Under the pieces are notes generated by a model that was given only the letters and a program-made list of their open reading frames with translations, was not told where the DNA came from and made no database searches. A stretch of DNA of 6,373 nt from Candidatus Hydrogenedentota bacterium (GTDB lineage Bacteria > Hydrogenedentota > Hydrogenedentia > Hydrogenedentales > SLHB01), in contig PUMX01000018.1 in the NCBI GenBank assembly GCA_003552485.1, positions 1 through 6,373 on the forward strand. Direction: 5' to 3'. Below are positions 4,150-6,373 of this stretch, piece by piece; within the stretch, counting starts at the first letter, position 1, and each line of letters starts with the position of its first letter. The position numbers were made by a program, and so were the translations under genes.

Positions 4150-5031
4150 ATGAGTGAAGACGTGCCCGAAAACATGGTTCAAGAGATTGCTCAGGGTTTT
4201 TTCGACGGCTTGGCGCTCGCCAGCGGGACACAAGCCGCCGCCATATCCATTGTGAGCGGCGAAAAACCCACGGCGCAGGCGCTGGAGGCATTTGTCGAGG
4301 AACCGGCCGTGTTAGTCCAAGGCCTCGCAGGCCCCTACGGCGCCGTGACGATGGTCATGCGCCAGGCTGATCTCGCTGCGTACCTCGGCGCGGCAGGTAT
4401 GGGCGATGATGCCGAACCGGGCAGCCCCATTGTTCGTGAGTTGCTGCAATCAGCGCTGGGCGGCGCCGTGGACTACGTGCGGCAACTGGGCGATAGCGAC
4501 CTGGAACTCGGCGAGGTCTCAATCGTCGCGGCCGATTCCGACTCGATTGCCGCGCTGATGGACTCGGCCGGCGCCCAGGCGGCGGGGGGTAAAGCAATCT
4601 TCGAAGTGCGAGACGCGCCCGCCGGAGAGAGTTGGTTGATACTGGACGACGGCGTCCGTCGGCTTCTCACGTCGGAGCCCGCGTCTGACAATGGGGGGGC
4701 GGAACCCCGCGCGCAACATCAGCAGGAGTACACTATGACCGGCCAGCAAGCCGATGCCGGCGCTCAAGACGCCGCCAATCTCGACATAATACTTGATATC
4801 CAACTGGTGGCTACCGCCCGGCTCGGCGGCGTGGAAATGCCGCTTCAAGACATACTCTCACTGGGGCCTGGTTCCATTATCGAGATCGGACACGGCGTCG
4901 ACGAGCCCGTGGAACTGCTCATCAACGGCAAACTGATCGCCAGAGGCGATGTTGTGGTGGTAAATGAACGCTTCGGGTTGCGCATCACCGAGATCGTCAG
5001 TCAACAGGAAAGAGTTGAAAGCCTGCGTTGA
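4150..5031 (+). CDS. fliN: Extended flagellar motor switch protein, FliN/FliY type
   Basis: The C-terminal part (about 208-285) is a clear FliN SpoA domain, with LSLGPGSIIEI (235-245), LLINGKLIARGDVVVV (256-271) and FGLRITEIVS (275-284). FliN forms the base of the C-ring and helps dock export substrates. At 293 residues it is twice the length of E. coli FliN (137), so the layout resembles FliY, which adds a CheC-like domain in front. The first 175 residues are acidic and Ala/Gly-rich. They contain a segment, PIVRELLQSALGGAVDY (93-109), that recalls a CheC helix but lacks the family's Asp and Asn (Pro and Gln instead), so phosphatase activity is doubtful. FliY's N-terminal CheY-binding peptide is not seen. 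A Gln/Ala-rich linker (177-207) joins the halves and contains a second start at M196. It begins 3 nt after fliM with a modest GGGA ribosome site. Function of the SpoA half is sure; the N-terminal half is not assigned. Confidence 0.88.
   Translation: MSEDVPENMVQEIAQGFFDGLALASGTQAAAISIVSGEKPTAQALEAFVEEPAVLVQGLAGPYGAVTMVMRQADLAAYLGAAGMGDDAEPGSPIVRELLQSALGGAVDYVRQLGDSDLELGEVSIVAADSDSIAALMDSAGAQAAGGKAIFEVRDAPAGESWLILDDGVRRLLTSEPASDNGGAEPRAQHQQEYTMTGQQADAGAQDAANLDIILDIQLVATARLGGVEMPLQDILSLGPGSIIEIGHGVDEPVELLINGKLIARGDVVVVNERFGLRITEIVSQQERVESLR
4724..4737 (+). promoter_or_regulatory. Internal ribosome binding site and start codon for short FliN
   Basis: AGGAG (4724-4728) lies 6 nt before an in-frame ATG (4735-4737), exactly at the junction between the linker and the FliN domain. 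Its strength and placement at the domain boundary argue against chance. Confidence 0.55.
4735..5031 (+). CDS. fliN: Short FliN from an internal start within the fliN/fliY gene
   Basis: ATG at 4735 (Met196 of the long product) is preceded by AGCAGGAG, with AGGAG at 4724-4728 and a 6-nt spacer, a better ribosome site than that of the full-length gene. Translation here would give 98 residues: a short lead MTGQQADAGAQ and the whole SpoA domain, a normal stand-alone FliN. Type III secretion SctQ proteins (YscQ, SpaO, SsaQ) are known to make such a C-terminal product from an internal start, and it assembles with the long form. Here the site and frame are seen directly; production of the short form is inference. 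The alternative is two separate genes joined by a one-base error in the nearby G-run. Confidence 0.5.
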   Translation: MTGQQADAGAQDAANLDIILDIQLVATARLGGVEMPLQDILSLGPGSIIEIGHGVDEPVELLINGKLIARGDVVVVNERFGLRITEIVSQQERVESLR

Positions 5032-5786
5032 AAACTGAGGACGAAAAGGAACTCTGGGTTCGCTGGAAAGAAAATGGCGACCAAGAAGCCCGCGAGGCGC
5101 TGGTTCTCCGCCACATGCAAGTGGTGCGGTATATCGCGGGGCGTATCGCTATCCATTGCCCGGCCAGCATCGACATGAACGATTTGATCGGGTGGGGCGT
5201 GTTGGGCCTGCTTGACGCGCTCGACAAGTACGACCACCAGCAATCCATCAAATTTTCGACATACGCCGCTATACGGGTGCGCGGCGCTATCATCGATCAG
5301 ATTCGCTCACTCGACTGGGCGCCCCGCTCGTTGCGCGCTATGGCCCGCAAAGTAGGCGCCGCCCGGGAAAGCCTGCGCCACCTGAACGGACGCGAGCCCA
5401 GCGCCGGAGAGATAGCCGAACAACTGGGCGTCGAGCCGGAACAAGTCGAAAAGACATTGGCCCAGCTTCAATTGGTGCAACTCATTTCGCTGGACACATA
5501 TCTGTCGTCTCAGGACACCGAGGAATGGCGGCGCCACGAGATCGTCGAGGACACCCACATCCCAGCGCCCGACGTCAGCGCCGAAACCCACGAGCGCCGT
5601 GACCAGCTGGTTGAGGCCATCCTGCAGTTGCCCGAACAGCAACAGAAGGTGCTGAACTTATATTATTATGAAGAATTGACGTTAAAAGAGATAGGCATGG
5701 TGCTCAACGTTTCCGAATCACGAATCTGCCAAGTCCATGGCGCCGCCGTAAAGCAGTTGCGTCAGGTCTTGAATGGAGGAACGTGA
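5028..5786 (+). CDS. fliA: RNA polymerase sigma factor FliA/WhiG family (sigma-28)
   Basis: This sigma factor directs RNA polymerase to late flagellar and chemotaxis promoters. The 252-residue product (typical 239-260) has region 2 at about 10-103. That region includes DLIGWGVLGLLDALDKYD (52-69), the core-binding helix, and RGAIIDQIRSLDWAPRS (85-101), the -10 recognition segment with the FliA-family SLDW-PRS signature. Region 3 spans about 104-145 (SAGEIAEQLGV at 125-135). Region 4 spans about 190-248, with the helix-turn-helix LTLKEIGMVLNVSESRICQ (217-235) for the -35. The start is TTG at 5028, because a stop lies three codons upstream in the same frame and no ATG follows before region 2. 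It overlaps the fliN stop as TTGA, so it is probably translated by coupling, and no good ribosome site is close (AGGA is 18 nt upstream). It sits with C-ring genes rather than flhF/flhG. Codons for 211-222 are strikingly AT-rich. Confidence 0.94.
   Translation: MKTEDEKELWVRWKENGDQEAREALVLRHMQVVRYIAGRIAIHCPASIDMNDLIGWGVLGLLDALDKYDHQQSIKFSTYAAIRVRGAIIDQIRSLDWAPRSLRAMARKVGAARESLRHLNGREPSAGEIAEQLGVEPEQVEKTLAQLQLVQLISLDTYLSSQDTEEWRRHEIVEDTHIPAPDVSAETHERRDQLVEAILQLPEQQQKVLNLYYYEELTLKEIGMVLNVSESRICQVHGAAVKQLRQVLNGGT
5775..5780 (+). promoter_or_regulatory. Ribosome binding site that decides the start of the small gene after fliA
   Basis: GGAGGA lies 5 nt before ATG 5786 but only 2 nt before the in-frame GTG at 5783. 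The ATG is therefore the better start. The site is inside the last codons of fliA. Confidence 0.65.
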
Positions 5787-6103
5787 TGCCACAACCTATC
5801 GATATGCAAACCGAAGTGGCGCGCACACTGTTGGCTGAGCGTATTCTGCAAGCGCACGGCCGCGCCAACCTGACCGCTCAACAGCGGCAGGCCATGGAAC
5901 AGCGGCAAATCCGGATGAAAGTCGAGACGCAGGTCAATGAGGCCGAGGAACTGAAGGACCGCGACGTCGACCCGGATGGCAAGGGCGCGAATACGTCCTC
6001 CGGGCAGTCCAAGAGCCACAGGGATGACGAGAAGCGCCCTGGCGAAACAGCGCATAAGAGGCCAGCAGGCGACGAAGGACTCCATCTCGACGTCTCGATC
6101 TAA
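5786..6103 (+). CDS. Small charged protein of the flagellar cluster, function unknown
   Basis: The product has 105 residues and no signal peptide or membrane span. It starts MPQPIDMQTEVARTLLAERI. Residues 10-60 are probably helical and rich in Gln, Glu and Arg (TAQQRQAMEQRQIRMKVETQ, 30-49). Residues 60-97 are polar and likely disordered, and the end is a short strand, GLHLDVSI (98-105). From memory, small proteins with a PxDLQ-type start, a charged middle and a final IDI-plus-charge-I strand are encoded directly after the flagellar sigma factor in several Clostridia and Desulfo-type bacteria; this looks like a member, but no name or function is established to my knowledge. The ATG at 5786 shares its A with the fliA stop (TGATG) and has a good ribosome site, so it is coupled to fliA. 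A role in flagellar regulation or assembly is inference from position only. Confidence 0.75.
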   Translation: MPQPIDMQTEVARTLLAERILQAHGRANLTAQQRQAMEQRQIRMKVETQVNEAEELKDRDVDPDGKGANTSSGQSKSHRDDEKRPGETAHKRPAGDEGLHLDVSI

Positions 6104-6230
6104 CCCTGGTCACCCGTAGCTCCGAATTACGGCATCCGCCCGCGTCGAACGAACAGCGCGGCGGTCATACGCGCCACCTTGGGACGGGGCCTTAGCGCCC
6201 CGTGGAGCGGCGGGAAAAGGAAAGAGTGCT
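6104..6230 (+). other. Intergenic gap with a hairpin inside the flagellar operon
   Basis: This 127-nt gap is the only sizeable one after fliM. ACGGGGC (6184-6190) pairs perfectly with GCCCCGT (6197-6203) around a 6-nt loop. No T-run follows, so it is not a normal intrinsic terminator. A weaker 5-bp stem, CCGTA and TACGG, is at 6114-6132. The stable hairpin could act in mRNA processing or partial termination, separating the sigma factor part from the downstream genes. Confidence 0.45.
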
Positions 6231-6373
6231 ATGTCGCATTTCGAATGGCTTGTCACCATTGCTGTCTATTTGCTCATATTTTTCATCCTCGCAAGTGTCG
6301 TCACGGGCGTCATTGCATGGCGGCGCATCAACCAGCGCAATACTGCCTCCAACACGCAACGTTCGCAGGAACG
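6231..6373 (+). CDS. Small single-pass membrane protein (partial, runs off right edge)
   Basis: The frame opens at ATG 6231 with a purine-rich ribosome site (AAGGAAAGAG, GAG 4 nt from the start) and stays open for 47 codons to the window end. Residues 6-30 (start WLVTIAVYLLIFFILA) form one hydrophobic span, followed by WRRINQRN and a polar, positively charged stretch. By the positive-inside rule the visible C-terminal part faces the cytoplasm. In Bacillus the gene after sigD is swrB, a single-pass membrane protein that promotes flagellar assembly (DUF6115-type proteins), so position and shape suggest a similar role. That is inference; no sequence match is claimed. Other small membrane proteins such as a FliO-like start cannot be excluded. 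Confidence 0.65.
   Translation, partial: MSHFEWLVTIAVYLLIFFILASVVTGVIAWRRINQRNTASNTQRSQE

Noticed and set aside
3664..4233. A 189-codon minus-strand frame across fliM and fliN
   Set aside because: It is antisense to clear flagellar genes; the His/Leu-rich translation has no family resemblance.
3154..5031. The pair as a type III secretion (SctQ) locus rather than flagellar
   Set aside because: The first gene has the CheY-binding N-terminus and GGxG motif of FliM and a FliA sigma factor follows, so the flagellar assignment is firm.
6101..6128. A possible sigma-28 promoter (TAAC, 16-nt spacer, TCCGAATT) after the small protein
   Set aside because: Only about half of the GCCGATAA -10 consensus matches and the TAAC overlaps a stop codon; no better than chance.

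Overview
The window is GC-rich bacterial DNA with two unrelated blocks that diverge from a non-coding gap of about 750 bases. It looks like the chromosome of a motile bacterium. The proteins do not place it closely: the flagellar gene order after the sigma factor recalls Firmicutes and Deltaproteobacteria, while the base composition suggests a GC-rich Gram-negative or a deep-branching lineage. No phage, insertion sequence, CRISPR array, tRNA or rRNA was seen.

Left block (1-2403, minus strand): a glycerol-use operon. glpF (glycerol channel) comes first, then glpK (glycerol kinase). A third frame starts inside the 3' end of glpK and runs off the left edge. Its first residues end in YDLI, which fits the start of an FAD-dependent glycerol-3-phosphate dehydrogenase (glpD). 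Together these would take up glycerol, trap it as glycerol 3-phosphate and oxidise it to dihydroxyacetone phosphate. A good sigma-70-type promoter flanked by two inverted repeats lies just upstream of glpF.

Middle (2404-3153): no convincing protein gene. It holds the glp promoter region, two strong adjacent hairpins (2614-2694), a -10-like element at 2962-2967, and a structured leader or small RNA ending in a hairpin plus T-run (3067-3088), ahead of fliM.

Right block (3154-6373, plus strand): a tightly packed flagellar operon. Its order is fliM (C-ring switch protein), an extended fliN/fliY-like gene, fliA (sigma-28), a small charged protein with a conserved-looking C-terminal strand, and the start of a small single-pass membrane protein. 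The first four genes abut or overlap (3-nt gap, TTGA overlap, TGATG overlap), so they are probably translationally coupled.

The most interesting point is inside the fliN/fliY gene. A strong Shine-Dalgarno sequence and in-frame ATG at 4735 would produce a free 98-residue FliN from the 3' end of a 293-codon gene. This resembles the dual products of type III secretion sctQ genes. A run of seven G just upstream offers an alternative: with one G fewer, the first half would end in a TGA overlapping that ATG, giving two coupled genes.
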